A DNA stretch of 64,000 bases from Zoogloea sp. (lineage in GTDB: Bacteria; Pseudomonadota; Gammaproteobacteria; Burkholderiales; Rhodocyclaceae), in contig NZ_JAFLDT010000002.1 of NCBI RefSeq assembly GCF_017302315.1, positions 62,001-126,000 on the forward strand. The letters are read 5' to 3'. The notes below the pieces were generated by a model. That model was given only the letters and a program-made list of their open reading frames with translations. It had not been told where the DNA came from and made no database searches. Made by a program: the position numbers and the translations under genes. Positions 48,458 through 57,778 of this stretch are shown in pieces (positions within the stretch are counted from its first letter, which is position 1; each line of letters starts with the position of its first letter).

Positions 48458-51220
48458 TCAGCCGCTGTTGCGCAGCCCCGCGGCAATGCCGTTGATGGAA
48501 AGGTGGATGCCGCGCCGGACGCGCTCGTCCTGGTGGCCTTCCCGGTAGCGGTGCAGCAGTTCGACCTGCACGTGGTTGAGCGGGTCCAGGTAGGGAAAGC
48601 GGTTGCGGATGGAGCGCTTGAGCAGGGGGTTGGCGTCAAGCAGCTCGGCCTGTCCGGTGATGGAGAGGAGCATCTCGATGGTGCTGGCGTGCTCCTTGGC
48701 TATGCGCGGGAAGATGGCTTCGCGCAGGGCGCTGTCCTTGACCAGTTCGGCATAGCGGCTGGCGATGGCGATGTCGCTCTTGGCCAGTACCATGTCCATG
48801 TTGGAGAGCAGGGTGGCGAAGAAGGACCACTCCTTGTGCATGGCTTGCAGGCGCGCCAGGCCGGCGTCGCCGTGCTTCTTCAGGTAGGCGTGGACGGCAG
48901 AGCCGAAGCCATACCAGCCCGGCAGCATGATGCGGCACTGGGCCCAGCTGAATACCCACGGGATGGCGCGCAGATCCTCGATGGCAGTGGATTTCTTGCG
49001 GGAGGCGGGGCGGCTGCCGATGTTCAGCGCGGCGATCTCCGAGATCACGGTGGATTCCCAGAAATACTGCTCGAAGCCGTCGGTCTCGTAGACCAGGTTG
49101 CGGTAAGCCTGGAAAGCCGCTTCGGACAGCTCGTCCATGGCCTCCAAGTACTCGGGGCGGGGGGCCGGGTCGCGGGGGGCAAAGAGGGTGGCCTCCATGG
49201 TGGCGGCCGCCAGCACCTCTAGGTTGCGCCGGCCGACTTCCGGGTTGGCGTACTTGGAGGCGATCACCTCGCCCTGTTCGGTCAGGCGGATCTGGCCCTG
49301 CACGGCGCCGCCCGGCTGGGCCAGGATGGCCTGATAGCTGGGGCCGCCACCGCGGCCGACGGAGCCGCCGCGGCCGTGGAACAGGCGCAGGCGCACACCA
49401 TGGCGGGCAAAGGTGTCCACCAGGCCGATCTCGGCCTTGTAGAGTTCCCAGCCCGAGGTGAGGAAGCCGCCGTCCTTGTTGCTGTCGGAGTAGCCGAGCA
49501 TCACCTCCTGCTCCTTGCGGCGGGACGCCAGCAGGGCCATGTAGGCGGGCAGGGCGAACAGGCGGTCCATGACCCCGGCGGCGTTCTGCAGGTCGCCGAT
49601 GGTCTCGAACAGCGGAATGATGTTCACGTCGAGGGCGCCTTCCAGGGGGCGCAGCAGGCCGGTCTCCTTGGCCAGCACGGCCACTTCGAGGATGTCGGAG
49701 ACGTCGTCGGTCTTGGAGATGATGCAGTTGGGCACGGCGGCCTTGCCGTAGCGCAGGTGGGCGGCGCGGGCGGCGCGGAAGATCGCCAGTTCGCCCTGGC
49801 TCTCTTCGGAGTAGTCGATCCACGGGGACGCCAGGGGACGGGGTGTGGCCAGTTCCTCGAGCAGCATCTCGATGCGGCCGGCTTCGTCCAGGGCCAGGTA
49901 GTCGCGGCTCGGGTCAATGGACTTGATCAGTTCGGCGACGACGCGCTCGTGGACGTCGGAGTTTTGGCGCAGGTCGATGGGCGCCAGGTGAAAGCCGAAC
50001 ACCGACACGGCGCGGCGCAGGTGGCGCAGACGCCCCCGGGCCAGGGCGCCGAGGCCGTTGGCGGTGAGGGAGCGGTGCACGACCTCCAGTTCGTCAGCCA
50101 GCTCGTCGGGGCCGGCGTAGGGCGCAGCGGCGGCCACCGCATGGCGCGGGGGTTGATGGCCGAGGAGTTGCGCGTAGGTGGCCGCGAGGCGGGCATAGAC
50201 GCCGGTCAGGGCGCGGCGGTAGGGCTCGTCGCTGCGGTGGGGCGAGCCATCCGGCGAGGCGCCGGCCAGACGCAGCAGGGCATCCGAGGCGCTGACCAGG
50301 CCCTGGGCCACCGAAAGCTGGGAGCCCAGGGTGTGCACTTCATCCATGTAATAGGTGAGGACCTTCTCGGCCTGGGTGGCCAGGGCTTTCTCAAGGATCT
50401 CGGCGGTGACGAAGGGGTTGCCGTCCCGGTCGCCGCCGATCCAGCTGCCAACACGCAGGAAGTTGGGCAGCTCCATGGCGCCCCAGGTCCGGTCACGGCT
50501 GGCGAGGCGGTCTTCAAGGCCCGCGTATAGGCGTGGCAGCTCACGCAGGAAGGTGTAGTCGAAGTAGGACAGGCCGTTGCTCACCTCGTCCATCACCGAC
50601 AGCTTTTCGGTGCGCAGCATGCGGGTCTGCCACAGGGTAAGCACGGCGCGGCGCAGGGCCTCGAAATTGGCGTCCTGCTCCTCGGGGGTCAGCTGCATGC
50701 GGTCGCGCTCGTCGAGCAGGCGGGAGATGACCATCTGACAGTTTAGGATGCTCTTGCGCTGGACTTCGGTGGGGTGGGCGGTGAGCACCGGCACCACGTT
50801 GGCCGTGTCGAAGAAGGCGGCCAGTTCGGTGCTGCCCATGCCGGCATCGAAAGCGCGCTGCAGGGCATGGGCCAGGCTGCCTTCCCGGGGCGCCGAGCCG
50901 GCGATCTGGTGGGCGCGGGAGCGGCGGATGTGATGCTGGTCCTCGGCGATGTTGCAGAGATGCGAGAAGTAACTGAAGGCGCGTACCACGTCGATGGTCT
51001 GGTCACGGGACAGGGAGTCGAGGGTGGCCTCCAGCTCGCGGCGGGCGCCATGATCCTCGTGGCGGCGAAAGCGGATGGAGCTCTGGCGGATGGTCTCCAC
51101 CAGATCGAACACCGCCTCGCCCTCCTGGGCGCGCACAGTGTCACCCAGCACGCGGCCGAGCAGGCGGATATCGTCGCGGAGGGGGAGGTCTTTGTCTTCG
51201 CTCGTGTTCGTGTCGCTCAT
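48458..51220 (-). CDS. ppc: Phosphoenolpyruvate carboxylase
   Basis: Carboxylates PEP with bicarbonate to oxaloacetate, refilling the TCA cycle. The 920-residue length is typical. Catalytic His149 lies in [33 protein letters not shown] and [17 protein letters not shown] carry the other active-site loops; the C-terminus ends in [10 protein letters not shown] as in all family members. The start [10 protein letters not shown] is chosen over upstream codons that lie inside the hemC promoter region. It is divergent from hemC, as in related Betaproteobacteria. Confidence 0.98.
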   Translation of the reverse strand: MSDTNTSEDKDLPLRDDIRLLGRVLGDTVRAQEGEAVFDLVETIRQSSIRFRRHEDHGARRELEATLDSLSRDQTIDVVRAFSYFSHLCNIAEDQHHIRRSRAHQIAGSAPREGSLAHALQRAFDAGMGSTELAAFFDTANVVPVLTAHPTEVQRKSILNCQMVISRLLDERDRMQLTPEEQDANFEALRRAVLTLWQTRMLRTEKLSVMDEVSNGLSYFDYTFLRELPRLYAGLEDRLASRDRTWGAMELPNFLRVGSWIGGDRDGNPFVTAEILEKALATQAEKVLTYYMDEVHTLGSQLSVAQGLVSASDALLRLAGASPDGSPHRSDEPYRRALTGVYARLAATYAQLLGHQPPRHAVAAAAPYAGPDELADELEVVHRSLTANGLGALARGRLRHLRRAVSVFGFHLAPIDLRQNSDVHERVVAELIKSIDPSRDYLALDEAGRIEMLLEELATPRPLASPWIDYSEESQGELAIFRAARAAHLRYGKAAVPNCIISKTDDVSDILEVAVLAKETGLLRPLEGALDVNIIPLFETIGDLQNAAGVMDRLFALPAYMALLASRRKEQEVMLGYSDSNKDGGFLTSGWELYKAEIGLVDTFARHGVRLRLFHGRGGSVGRGGGPSYQAILAQPGGAVQGQIRLTEQGEVIASKYANPEVGRRNLEVLAAATMEATLFAPRDPAPRPEYLEAMDELSEAAFQAYRNLVYETDGFEQYFWESTVISEIAALNIGSRPASRKKSTAIEDLRAIPWVFSWAQCRIMLPGWYGFGSAVHAYLKKHGDAGLARLQAMHKEWSFFATLLSNMDMVLAKSDIAIASRYAELVKDSALREAIFPRIAKEHASTIEMLLSITGQAELLDANPLLKRSIRNRFPYLDPLNHVQVELLHRYREGHQDERVRRGIHLSINGIAAGLRNSG

Positions 51221-51274
51221 CGTGGCGGATCCTGTCCTGTCGGTTGTCGGCGCGGAAGGCGCATCGGGGCCCCA

Positions 51275-51283
51275 TGCTAGAAT
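51275..51283 (+). promoter_or_regulatory. Extended -10 promoter for the hemC operon
   Basis: TG-C-TAGAAT (51275-51283) lies about 138 bases before the chosen hemC GTG start and just behind the divergent ppc gene. The same box type precedes secA and hemA. Confidence 0.5.
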
Positions 51284-51420
51284 CCCGACCCGAATGGCCG
51301 CCATAGGTGCCTACCCTGATGCTGCACTGCGCAAGCATGCAGATTGCCCCGGTTAGCCCGTGTTTGTCCATATCGCCGCGTCAGCCCGATCATCCTTTCA
51401 GCCATCCGAGCCCGAATACC

Positions 51421-52350
51421 GTGAGCGCACCTACGCCCGACCGCATCGTCATCGCCACCCGTGAAAGCCGCCTCGCCCTGTGGCAGGCCGAGCACGTCAA
51501 GGCCCGTCTTGAAGCCCTCTATCCGTCCTGCAAAGTGGAATTGCTGGGCATGACCACGCGCGGCGACCAGATTCTGGATCGGCCCCTGGCCAAGGTGGGC
51601 GGCAAGGGCTTGTTCGTGAAGGAACTCGAAACCGCCTTGCTCGACCGGGCCGCCGACATCGCCGTGCATTCCATGAAGGATGTGCCGATGACCCTGGCGC
51701 CCGAGTTCGCGCTGGTGGCCATCGCCGAGCGGGAGGTGCCGCTGGATGCCTTTGTGTCCAACAAGTACGACAGCCTCGACGACATGCCGCCGGGCGCCGT
51801 GGTCGGCACTTCCAGCCTGCGCCGCGAATCCCAGATCCACGCCCAATACCCGATGCTGGCGGTGAGCAGCCTGCGCGGCAATCTTGATACCCGCCTGCGC
51901 AAGCTCGATGAGGGCCAGTACGACGCGATCATCCTCGCTGCCGCCGGCCTGACCCGCCTGGGCCTGGCCAGCCGCATCCGCTCCACTCTGCCCACTGAAG
52001 TGTCTCTGCCGGCTGCGGGTCAGGGCGCCCTGGGCATCGAGGCCCTGGCGGATCGCCCCGAAGTGGCGGCCTGGATCGCTCCGCTCGCAGACGTCCGCTC
52101 TGCCGCCTGCGTGCGTGCCGAACGGGCAACCTCCCGGGCCCTGGCCGGTAGCTGCGAAGTACCGCTGGGCGCCTATGCCGAGGTGCAGGAAGGCGAGCTG
52201 TGGCTGCGCGGCTTTGTCGCCCTGCCCGATGGCTCGCGCATTGCCCGGGCCGAACGCCGTGGTCCCATCGACCAGCCGGAAGCCCTGGGCCTGGCCGTGG
52301 CCGACGACCTGCGGGCTGATGGCGCCGACGAGATCCTCGCCAGTCTGTAA
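51421..52350 (+). CDS. hemC: Porphobilinogen deaminase (hydroxymethylbilane synthase)
   Basis: Joins four porphobilinogens into hydroxymethylbilane. The 309-residue product begins at GTG with [20 protein letters not shown] (family start). Cys245 in [10 protein letters not shown] binds the dipyrromethane cofactor; HSMKDVP carries the catalytic Asp and SSLRRESQI the substrate-binding arginines. In-frame codons back to 51307 are less likely because they would add 38 residues not seen in the family. First gene of hemC-hemD-hemX-hemY. Confidence 0.96.
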   Translation: MSAPTPDRIVIATRESRLALWQAEHVKARLEALYPSCKVELLGMTTRGDQILDRPLAKVGGKGLFVKELETALLDRAADIAVHSMKDVPMTLAPEFALVAIAEREVPLDAFVSNKYDSLDDMPPGAVVGTSSLRRESQIHAQYPMLAVSSLRGNLDTRLRKLDEGQYDAIILAAAGLTRLGLASRIRSTLPTEVSLPAAGQGALGIEALADRPEVAAWIAPLADVRSAACVRAERATSRALAGSCEVPLGAYAEVQEGELWLRGFVALPDGSRIARAERRGPIDQPEALGLAVADDLRADGADEILASL

Positions 52351-52361
52351 GCGTCACCGGA

Positions 52362-53153
52362 ATGGGTGAGCAGCCCCTGGCCGGGCGTTCCATCGTCATC
52401 ACCCGCCCCGCCGGGCAGGCCGACAGCCTCTGCGCGGCCCTCGCGGCTCTGGGTGCCGAGCCCCTGCGCTTTCCGCTGCTGACCATCTCGCCGGTACGCG
52501 ACACGGCCCCGCTGGAAGCGGTGGCGCGGCGCTTGGGCGAGTTCTCCCTGGCCTTCTTCGTCAGCCCCAACGCCGTCAATTTTGGCCTTGATGCGCTGTT
52601 GCGCGTGGGCCCGTGGCCGGCCGGGCTGGCTGTCTCAACCGTGGGGAAGGGCAGTGAAGCGGCCCTGGCAGCCCGGGGGTTCCCGGACGTCATCGCGCCC
52701 TCCGGCGGTTTTGACAGCGAGTCTGTCCTGGCGCTGCCCGCCTTTCAGTCATCTGCGGTGGCGGGGCAGCGTGTGCTGATCCTGCGTGGCGACGGTGGTC
52801 GCGACCTGCTTGGCGATACCTTGCGGGTCCGGGGGGCGGAGGTTGAATACCTTACCTGTTATCACCGCAGTGGTCCCACGGATGATCCCGTGCTCCTGCT
52901 GGATCGCGCCAGGGCGGGACAGCTTGACGCGCTGACGCTGACCAGCAGCGAAGGGCTGAGCTATCTCCAGGCGTTGCCCGGGGGAGAAGCCTTGCGTGGT
53001 GTGCCGGTCTTCGCCCCTCATCCGCGTATCGGTGAGCGTGCCCGGGCCGCCGGGTTTGCCACGGTGATCACGACCGCCGCGGGGGATTCAGGGCTGATCG
53101 AAGGACTTGTCACCCATTTTTCCACGCGCAACCACAACACGTATCCGGGTTAA
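52362..53153 (+). CDS. hemD: Uroporphyrinogen-III synthase
   Basis: Inverts ring D and closes hydroxymethylbilane to uroporphyrinogen III. The 263-residue protein has the two-lobed HemD layout: SIVITRPAGQADSLCAAL at the N-terminus, the inter-lobe GKGSEAALAARGF near residue 90, and LDALTLTSSEGLSYL near 190. Sequence conservation in HemD is always low; position 11 bases after hemC makes the call firm. Confidence 0.95.
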   Translation: MGEQPLAGRSIVITRPAGQADSLCAALAALGAEPLRFPLLTISPVRDTAPLEAVARRLGEFSLAFFVSPNAVNFGLDALLRVGPWPAGLAVSTVGKGSEAALAARGFPDVIAPSGGFDSESVLALPAFQSSAVAGQRVLILRGDGGRDLLGDTLRVRGAEVEYLTCYHRSGPTDDPVLLLDRARAGQLDALTLTSSEGLSYLQALPGGEALRGVPVFAPHPRIGERARAAGFATVITTAAGDSGLIEGLVTHFSTRNHNTYPG

Positions 53154-53163
53154 ACTCACGTCC

Positions 53164-54279
53164 ATGAGCAGCGAAATCCCAAGCCTTCCGCCCCTTGAGG
53201 CGGCCCAGCCCGCCGCGCCGGCGCAGGCGGTCTCTTCAGCCTGGCGACGTCCTTCCGCCGTGATTGCCGCCATCGCGCTTGCCTTGCTCGGTTGGCAGTG
53301 GATGGAGACCCGAGGCCGGCTGGCAGAACTGCATGAGGAGCTTGCGCGGCGTCTCTCCGAGGGTGACTCGGTGGCCCGTGAGGCTCTGGCCCTGACCCGG
53401 AAGAATCAGGAAAACCTGCAGGATCTGCAGAACAAGCTGAGTGTGCTCGATGCCCGCTTTTCTGAAACCCAGGGCCAGCAATTGGCCCTGGAGGCGATGT
53501 ACCAGGAGTTTTCGCGGACCCGGGACGACCGGGTGCTGTCCGAGGTGGAGCAGGCCGTGACCATCGCAGCCCAGCAACTGCAGCTGGCCGGCAACATTCA
53601 GAACGCGCTGGCCGCCCTGCAGACGGCCGATGCCCGTCTGGCCAGCGTCGACCGCCCCCAGTGGCTGTCGGTACGAAAGGCACTGGCCGAGGATATCGAG
53701 TCCCTGAGGGCGCTGCCCCAGGTGGATTCAGCCGGTGTGGCGCTCCGGCTCGAAACCCTGATGGGACGCCTCGACGGCTTACCGCTGGCGTTCGAGGCCC
53801 GCCCCAAGGTGCTTCCCCCGCCGAGGGAGAGCGAGCCGGGATGGCTTTCGGCCCTGTGGCTGGACTTCTGGAATGAGTTCAGCCAGCTCGTCCGCATCGA
53901 GCGCATGGATCGTCCCGATCCGGCCCTGTTGGCACCCAGCAATGCCGTTTTCCTGCGCGAAAACCTCAAGCTGCGCCTCATGAATGCCCGGTTGGCACTG
54001 CTTACCCGTGACGGAAACACCTTCCGCGAAGACATGCGGCTTTCGGCAAGCTGGCTGGATCGCTATTTCGATGTGCGTAATGCCGCGGTGGCGGCTGCGC
54101 GGGATGAGCTTCTGGCGCTGCAGAAGTCTCCCGTCGGTGCGGATCTGCCCCCACTGTTGGCCAGCCAGAACGCCCTGCGCGCCGTGCTGTCGCGCCTCGA
54201 GCGTCGGGTCGATGCGCTACCGGCAGCGCCGGCCGCTCCGGCACCCAAGGCGGCAACCCGCCCTGCGAGGAAGAACTGA
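53164..54279 (+). CDS. hemX: HemX-type membrane protein (uroporphyrinogen-III C-methyltransferase-like annotation)
   Basis: A 371-residue bitopic protein: cytoplasmic N-terminus, one transmembrane helix near residues 35-51, then a long periplasmic coiled coil (about 60-125) and a helical domain to the end, which is Ala/Pro/Lys-rich. Many databases call HemX a uroporphyrinogen methyltransferase, but no SAM-binding motif is visible, so that enzyme activity is unlikely. Its place between hemD and hemY is conserved; it may scaffold haem enzymes. The ATG at 53164 is selected over an upstream codon lying within hemD. Confidence 0.88.
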   Translation: MSSEIPSLPPLEAAQPAAPAQAVSSAWRRPSAVIAAIALALLGWQWMETRGRLAELHEELARRLSEGDSVAREALALTRKNQENLQDLQNKLSVLDARFSETQGQQLALEAMYQEFSRTRDDRVLSEVEQAVTIAAQQLQLAGNIQNALAALQTADARLASVDRPQWLSVRKALAEDIESLRALPQVDSAGVALRLETLMGRLDGLPLAFEARPKVLPPPRESEPGWLSALWLDFWNEFSQLVRIERMDRPDPALLAPSNAVFLRENLKLRLMNARLALLTRDGNTFREDMRLSASWLDRYFDVRNAAVAAARDELLALQKSPVGADLPPLLASQNALRAVLSRLERRVDALPAAPAAPAPKAATRPARKN

Positions 54280-54287
54280 GGCCGGTC

Positions 54288-55463
54288 ATGCGTGGATTGA
54301 TGTGGTTGATCGGCCTTTTCGCCCTGGCCGCAGGACTGGCGGTTGCCGGGCGCTACAACGAGGGCTATGCCCTGCTGGTGTGGCCGCCTTACCGTATCCA
54401 GATTTCAATGAATCTCCTGCTCCTGCTGCTGATCGGGGGTTTTGCCGCGCTCTATGCCCTGTCGCGGCTGGTCGCCCGGACAGCAGCCTTGCCACGGGCG
54501 GTGCAGCGTTTTCGTGCGCGCAAGAATCGCGACAGGGCATCGCAGGCCCTCTACGATGCAGCTCGGCTGCGTATAGAGGGGCGTTTCGGGCAGGCCCTCA
54601 AGCAGGCCGCGCTGGCGTATGAAGCGAAGGAATCGCCCGGTTTGGCTGCCTTGCTGGCCGCCCGGGCCGCCCATTCGCTGCGGGACGAGGAGCGCTACCG
54701 CGAATGGCTGGCCAAGGCTGCAGCCCACGATGAAGAGGTGCGTGTGGCGCGCCTGATGACCGAGGCTGAGCTTGCCGTGGAGGGACGGCGTTTCGATGAG
54801 GCTGCCGAGTGCATCGCCGCCTTGCAGGCCGGTGGTCAACGTCACATTGCGGCCCTTCGTCTGGCGCTTCGCACGGCCCAGGCCAAGGGGAACTGGGTGG
54901 AAGCGGTTCGTCTGGTACGCCAGTTGGTCAAGGTCAAGGCGCTTACGGCCGAGCAGGCGGACCCGGTCAAGCGTCGTGCTCACCAGGAGGGCTTGCGCCA
55001 GAAGGCTGGCGATGCCCAGGCGCTGCTGGCCTACTGGCATGACGTGCCGCGGGATGAACAGAAGGATGCCCGCCTGGTGGGTGAGTTGGCCCGAGCCCTT
55101 CTTGCCTCGGGTGAGACGGCGGCGGCCCAGAAAGCCATCGAGACCCAGCTGGCCTTGGCGTGGGATTCGAACCTCGCCGACATTTACGGGCGTTGTGAAG
55201 GCGGTGAGGTGCGCAGTCGTCTTGCCAACGCGGAGGAATGGTTGAAACGCCATCCACGTGATCCGCAATTGCTGCTCAGTCTCGGGCGTCTGTGTGTCCA
55301 GTCCCAGCTATGGGGAAAGGCCGAGAGCTACCTCGACGCGTCGCTGGCCATTGAGCCGGGCTGGGAAGCCCATGTCGAGCTGGCCCGGCTTGCTGAACGG
55401 ATTGGACGCACGGATGACGCCAACCGCCACTATCGTGCGGCAGCGGAGTTGTCCCGGCGCTGA
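54288..55463 (+). CDS. hemY: HemY-like TPR membrane protein
   Basis: A 391-residue protein of the proteobacterial HemY family (not protoporphyrinogen oxidase). Two transmembrane helices (about residues 3-21 and 42-62) frame a periplasmic loop with ARYNEGYALLVWPPYRIQIS (a recognisable family sequence, shown in part), then tetratricopeptide-like repeats follow to the C-terminus. In E. coli it is encoded with hemX and is linked to late haem synthesis, with no defined reaction. It starts 8 bases after hemX and ends the operon. Confidence 0.9.
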   Translation: MRGLMWLIGLFALAAGLAVAGRYNEGYALLVWPPYRIQISMNLLLLLLIGGFAALYALSRLVARTAALPRAVQRFRARKNRDRASQALYDAARLRIEGRFGQALKQAALAYEAKESPGLAALLAARAAHSLRDEERYREWLAKAAAHDEEVRVARLMTEAELAVEGRRFDEAAECIAALQAGGQRHIAALRLALRTAQAKGNWVEAVRLVRQLVKVKALTAEQADPVKRRAHQEGLRQKAGDAQALLAYWHDVPRDEQKDARLVGELARALLASGETAAAQKAIETQLALAWDSNLADIYGRCEGGEVRSRLANAEEWLKRHPRDPQLLLSLGRLCVQSQLWGKAESYLDASLAIEPGWEAHVELARLAERIGRTDDANRHYRAAAELSRR

Positions 55464-55589
55464 TGTGTCCGCCGGTAACGCCCTGACTTCAATCGTTCAA
55501 GTTTACGGCATACCATATGAGTTTCCGGATGGTGGTTCCTGTTGGCTGTTCGATAGTTTTTTCCAATTCGGATCATTTCATCAATCAAT

Positions 55590-55618
55590 TTGAGCGATGC
55601 GGCCGTCCGGCCTATTAT
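55590..55618 (+). promoter_or_regulatory. Sigma-70 promoter of ahpC
   Basis: TTGAGC (55590-55595) and TATTAT (55613-55618) are spaced by exactly 17 bases, leaving a leader of about 32 bases before the ahpC ATG. An AT-rich stretch (GATAGTTTTTTCC, 55550-55562) just upstream could hold an OxyR half-site, but the full ATAG-N7-CTAT pattern is not present. Confidence 0.75.
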
Positions 55619-55656
55619 GTGATTCCCAACTCTTATCAACCAGTGAAGGAAACGCA

Positions 55657-56220
55657 ATGTCCCTGATCAATACCGAAATCAAGCCGTTCAAGGCCACCGC
55701 TTACAGCAATGGCAAGTTCGTTCCGGTCACCGACGCCGACCTGAAGGGCAAGTGGTCCGTGGTTTTCTTCTATCCCGCCGACTTCACCTTTGTCTGCCCG
55801 ACCGAGCTGGGCGATCTGGCTGACGTCTATCCCGAATTCCAGAAGCTGGGCGTTGAGTGCTACTCCGTTTCCACCGACACCCACTTCACCCACAAGGCTT
55901 GGCACGACGCCTCCGACACCATCAAGAGGATCAACTACCCGATGATCGGCGACCCGACTGGCGCCATCACCCGCAACTTCGACGTGATGATCGAGGAAGA
56001 GGGCCTGGCCCTGCGCGGCACCTTCGTGATCAACCCCGAAGGCGTGATCAAGGTCGCCGAGATTCACGACCTGGGCATCGGCCGTGACGCCAAGGAGCTG
56101 CTGCGCAAGGTGCAGGCTGCCCAGTACGTGGCCTCCCACCCGGGTGAAGTCTGCCCCGCCAAGTGGACCCCGGGCGAAGCCACCCTGTCCCCGTCCCTGG
56201 ACCTGGTTGGCAAGATCTGA
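55657..56220 (+). CDS. ahpC: Alkyl hydroperoxide reductase subunit C (2-Cys peroxiredoxin)
   Basis: A 187-residue peroxiredoxin reducing hydrogen peroxide and organic peroxides. Peroxidatic Cys47 is in DFTFVCPTE and resolving Cys166 in [10 protein letters not shown], so it is a typical 2-Cys enzyme of the AhpC class, with 187 residues like E. coli AhpC. AAGGAAA lies before the ATG. No ahpF follows; the reductant may be another thioredoxin-like system. It stands alone with its own promoter and terminator. Confidence 0.97.
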   Translation: MSLINTEIKPFKATAYSNGKFVPVTDADLKGKWSVVFFYPADFTFVCPTELGDLADVYPEFQKLGVECYSVSTDTHFTHKAWHDASDTIKRINYPMIGDPTGAITRNFDVMIEEEGLALRGTFVINPEGVIKVAEIHDLGIGRDAKELLRKVQAAQYVASHPGEVCPAKWTPGEATLSPSLDLVGKI

Positions 56221-56230
56221 GGTATCGACA

Positions 56231-56288
56231 CACAGCCCTCCGGGCTGTCGTGGAACGCCCGGGCGCCGTCAGGCGTGCCGGGCGTTTT
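56231..56288 (+). terminator. ahpC terminator region (two hairpins)
   Basis: A first stem ACAGCCC/GGGCTGT (56232-56248) is followed by AACGCCCGG (56254-56262) pairing with CCGGGCGTT (about 56278-56286), leading into TTTTT. The second stem is a standard intrinsic terminator. Confidence 0.85.
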
Positions 56289-56303
56289 TACGTCTGCCGC
56301 AGC

Positions 56304-56334
56304 AAAAAGGCCGCGGGATCACTCCGGCGGCCTT
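56304..56334 (-). terminator. Rho-independent terminator of hemF
   Basis: On the minus strand AAGGCCGC (56327-56334) pairs with GCGGCCTT (56307-56314) and is followed by T bases (A-run 56304-56308 on the plus strand). It lies about 30 bases after the hemF stop. Confidence 0.88.
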
Positions 56335-56364
56335 GTCTGGCTTGAGGGTTGTGCCGTGCGAGCC

Positions 56365-57273
56365 TCAGGCCCACTCCCGCGCGACCAGGAAATCCGTGTA
56401 CAGGCGGGCCTCCGGGCTGCCGGCTTCCGGGTGCCAGTCGTAGCGCCATTTGACGATGGGCGGCATGGACATCAGGATGGACTCGGTACGGCCGCCCGAC
56501 TGCAGGCCGAAGAGGGTGCCCCGGTCGAAGACCAGGTTGAACTCAACGTAGCGGCCCCGGCGGTAGGCCTGGAAGTCGCGCTCGCGTTCGCCATAGGGCG
56601 TGTCCCGACGGCGTTCGACGATGGGCAGGTAGGCCGGCACGAAGGCGTCGCCGACGCTGCGGGTCATGGCGAAGGCTGCATGGAAGTCCACCTTGCCATC
56701 GGTGCCGTGGTCATCGAAGAACAGACCGCCGACACCCCGTGGTTCATTGCGGTGCTTGAGGAAGAAATAGCGGTCGCACCAGTCCTTCAGGCGGGTGTAT
56801 TCGGCTTCGCCCCAGGTCAGCACCGCCGCCTTGCAGGTGGAGTGGAAGTGGCGGACGTCCTCTTCGAAGGGGTAGTAGGGGGTCAGGTCCATGCCGCCGC
56901 CGAACCACCACACGTCGTCTTTGCCCTCGCTACTTGCAATGAAGAAGCGCACGTTCATGTGTACCGTCGGGCAATAGGGGTTGCGCGGATGCAGGACCAG
57001 CGAGACACCCATGGCTTCATAGCTGCGGCCGGCGAGCTCCGGCCGTGCGGCGGTGGCGGAGGGAGGCAGGCCTTCGCCCATGACGTGGGAGAAGTTGCAG
57101 CCACCCCTTTCGAAGAAGTTGCCGTCCTCGATCAGGCGGGTCAGACCGCCGCCGCCGGCCGGCCGGGTCCAGCTATCGGTGACAAAGGGCTTGCCGTCAA
57201 ACTGCTCAAGGGCGGAGATGATGCGGGCTTGCAGGTCGAGGAGATAGGCTTTGACGGCGGCGCGGTCGGGCAT
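56365..57273 (-). CDS. hemF: Oxygen-dependent coproporphyrinogen-III oxidase
   Basis: Converts coproporphyrinogen III to protoporphyrinogen IX using oxygen, in the cytoplasm. The 302-residue product has [23 protein letters not shown], split around its core RGGCNFSHV, then [25 protein letters not shown] and the C-terminal [21 protein letters not shown] segment (core [14 protein letters not shown]). [10 protein letters not shown] is taken as the start because GGAAG is well placed for it; MPMPDRA two codons earlier is the alternative. It indicates aerobic haem synthesis. It is last in the minus-strand run. Confidence 0.97.
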   Translation of the reverse strand: MPDRAAVKAYLLDLQARIISALEQFDGKPFVTDSWTRPAGGGGLTRLIEDGNFFERGGCNFSHVMGEGLPPSATAARPELAGRSYEAMGVSLVLHPRNPYCPTVHMNVRFFIASSEGKDDVWWFGGGMDLTPYYPFEEDVRHFHSTCKAAVLTWGEAEYTRLKDWCDRYFFLKHRNEPRGVGGLFFDDHGTDGKVDFHAAFAMTRSVGDAFVPAYLPIVERRRDTPYGERERDFQAYRRGRYVEFNLVFDRGTLFGLQSGGRTESILMSMPPIVKWRYDWHPEAGSPEARLYTDFLVAREWA

Positions 57274-57322
57274 GGGCATTCTTCCGGGGGGCGAAACCAG
57301 CTCCTGGGGAGCCAGGGGCGGG

Positions 57323-57688
57323 TCAGGTGACTGGCAGCAAGCGCTTGGCGTAGACGTCCCGGTCCATGTCGCGGGCATCGGCGGTGATCTGCACGATGCG
57401 GGCGCCCGGGCCGATGCAGCTACCCATGGCCAGCACCAGGGCTTCGGTGAGGCGTTGCTTGGTGGGCTTGTCGCGACCCGACAACATGGACAGCTCGGCG
57501 TGCACGAAGCCATGGTCGGCGCCGCTGCCGACACGGAAGTGCTGTACCGGAATCAGCCGGACCTTGATGGAGTCAGGTGGATTGAAGACGCCGCTGGAGA
57601 GCAGGGCGTCACATGCCGCCTGGGCCAGGGCGGCCCCGTCGAAGCGGCCTGCCATGTTCTCGCTGTATTCGATGCGCAGATGCGGCAT
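57323..57688 (-). CDS. 5-carboxymethyl-2-hydroxymuconate isomerase-like protein
   Basis: A 121-residue tautomerase-fold protein of the CHMI (HpaF) family, beginning [12 protein letters not shown] with the N-terminal Pro2 that acts as catalytic base in this superfamily. [14 protein letters not shown] and [16 protein letters not shown] are further family sections. CHMI works in homoprotocatechuate breakdown, but no other gene of that pathway is near; here it lies between purD and hemF, so the substrate may differ. Confidence 0.82.
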   Translation of the reverse strand: MPHLRIEYSENMAGRFDGAALAQAACDALLSSGVFNPPDSIKVRLIPVQHFRVGSGADHGFVHAELSMLSGRDKPTKQRLTEALVLAMGSCIGPGARIVQITADARDMDRDVYAKRLLPVT

Positions 57689-57719
57689 GTCAGTACGCGC
57701 CAAGTTGCCTAAAGCGTAC

Positions 57720-57743
57720 TGCTGCCCCCCTGGGGGGCTGCGA
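57720..57743. repeat. GC palindrome between purD and the isomerase gene
   Basis: GCCCCCC (57724-57730) and GGGGGGC (57732-57738) form a stem, followed by TGCGA. The end GGGGGCTGCGA is shared with the hairpin behind argJ (14536-14546). No T-tract on either strand. Confidence 0.5.
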
Positions 57744-57778
57744 ACGCTGTGGGCGTGGGGGGAGTTTCATCATCGCAT

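Noticed and set aside
53164..54279. HemX as a true uroporphyrinogen methyltransferase
   Set aside because: No SAM-binding motif is visible; the protein is a membrane-anchored coiled coil.
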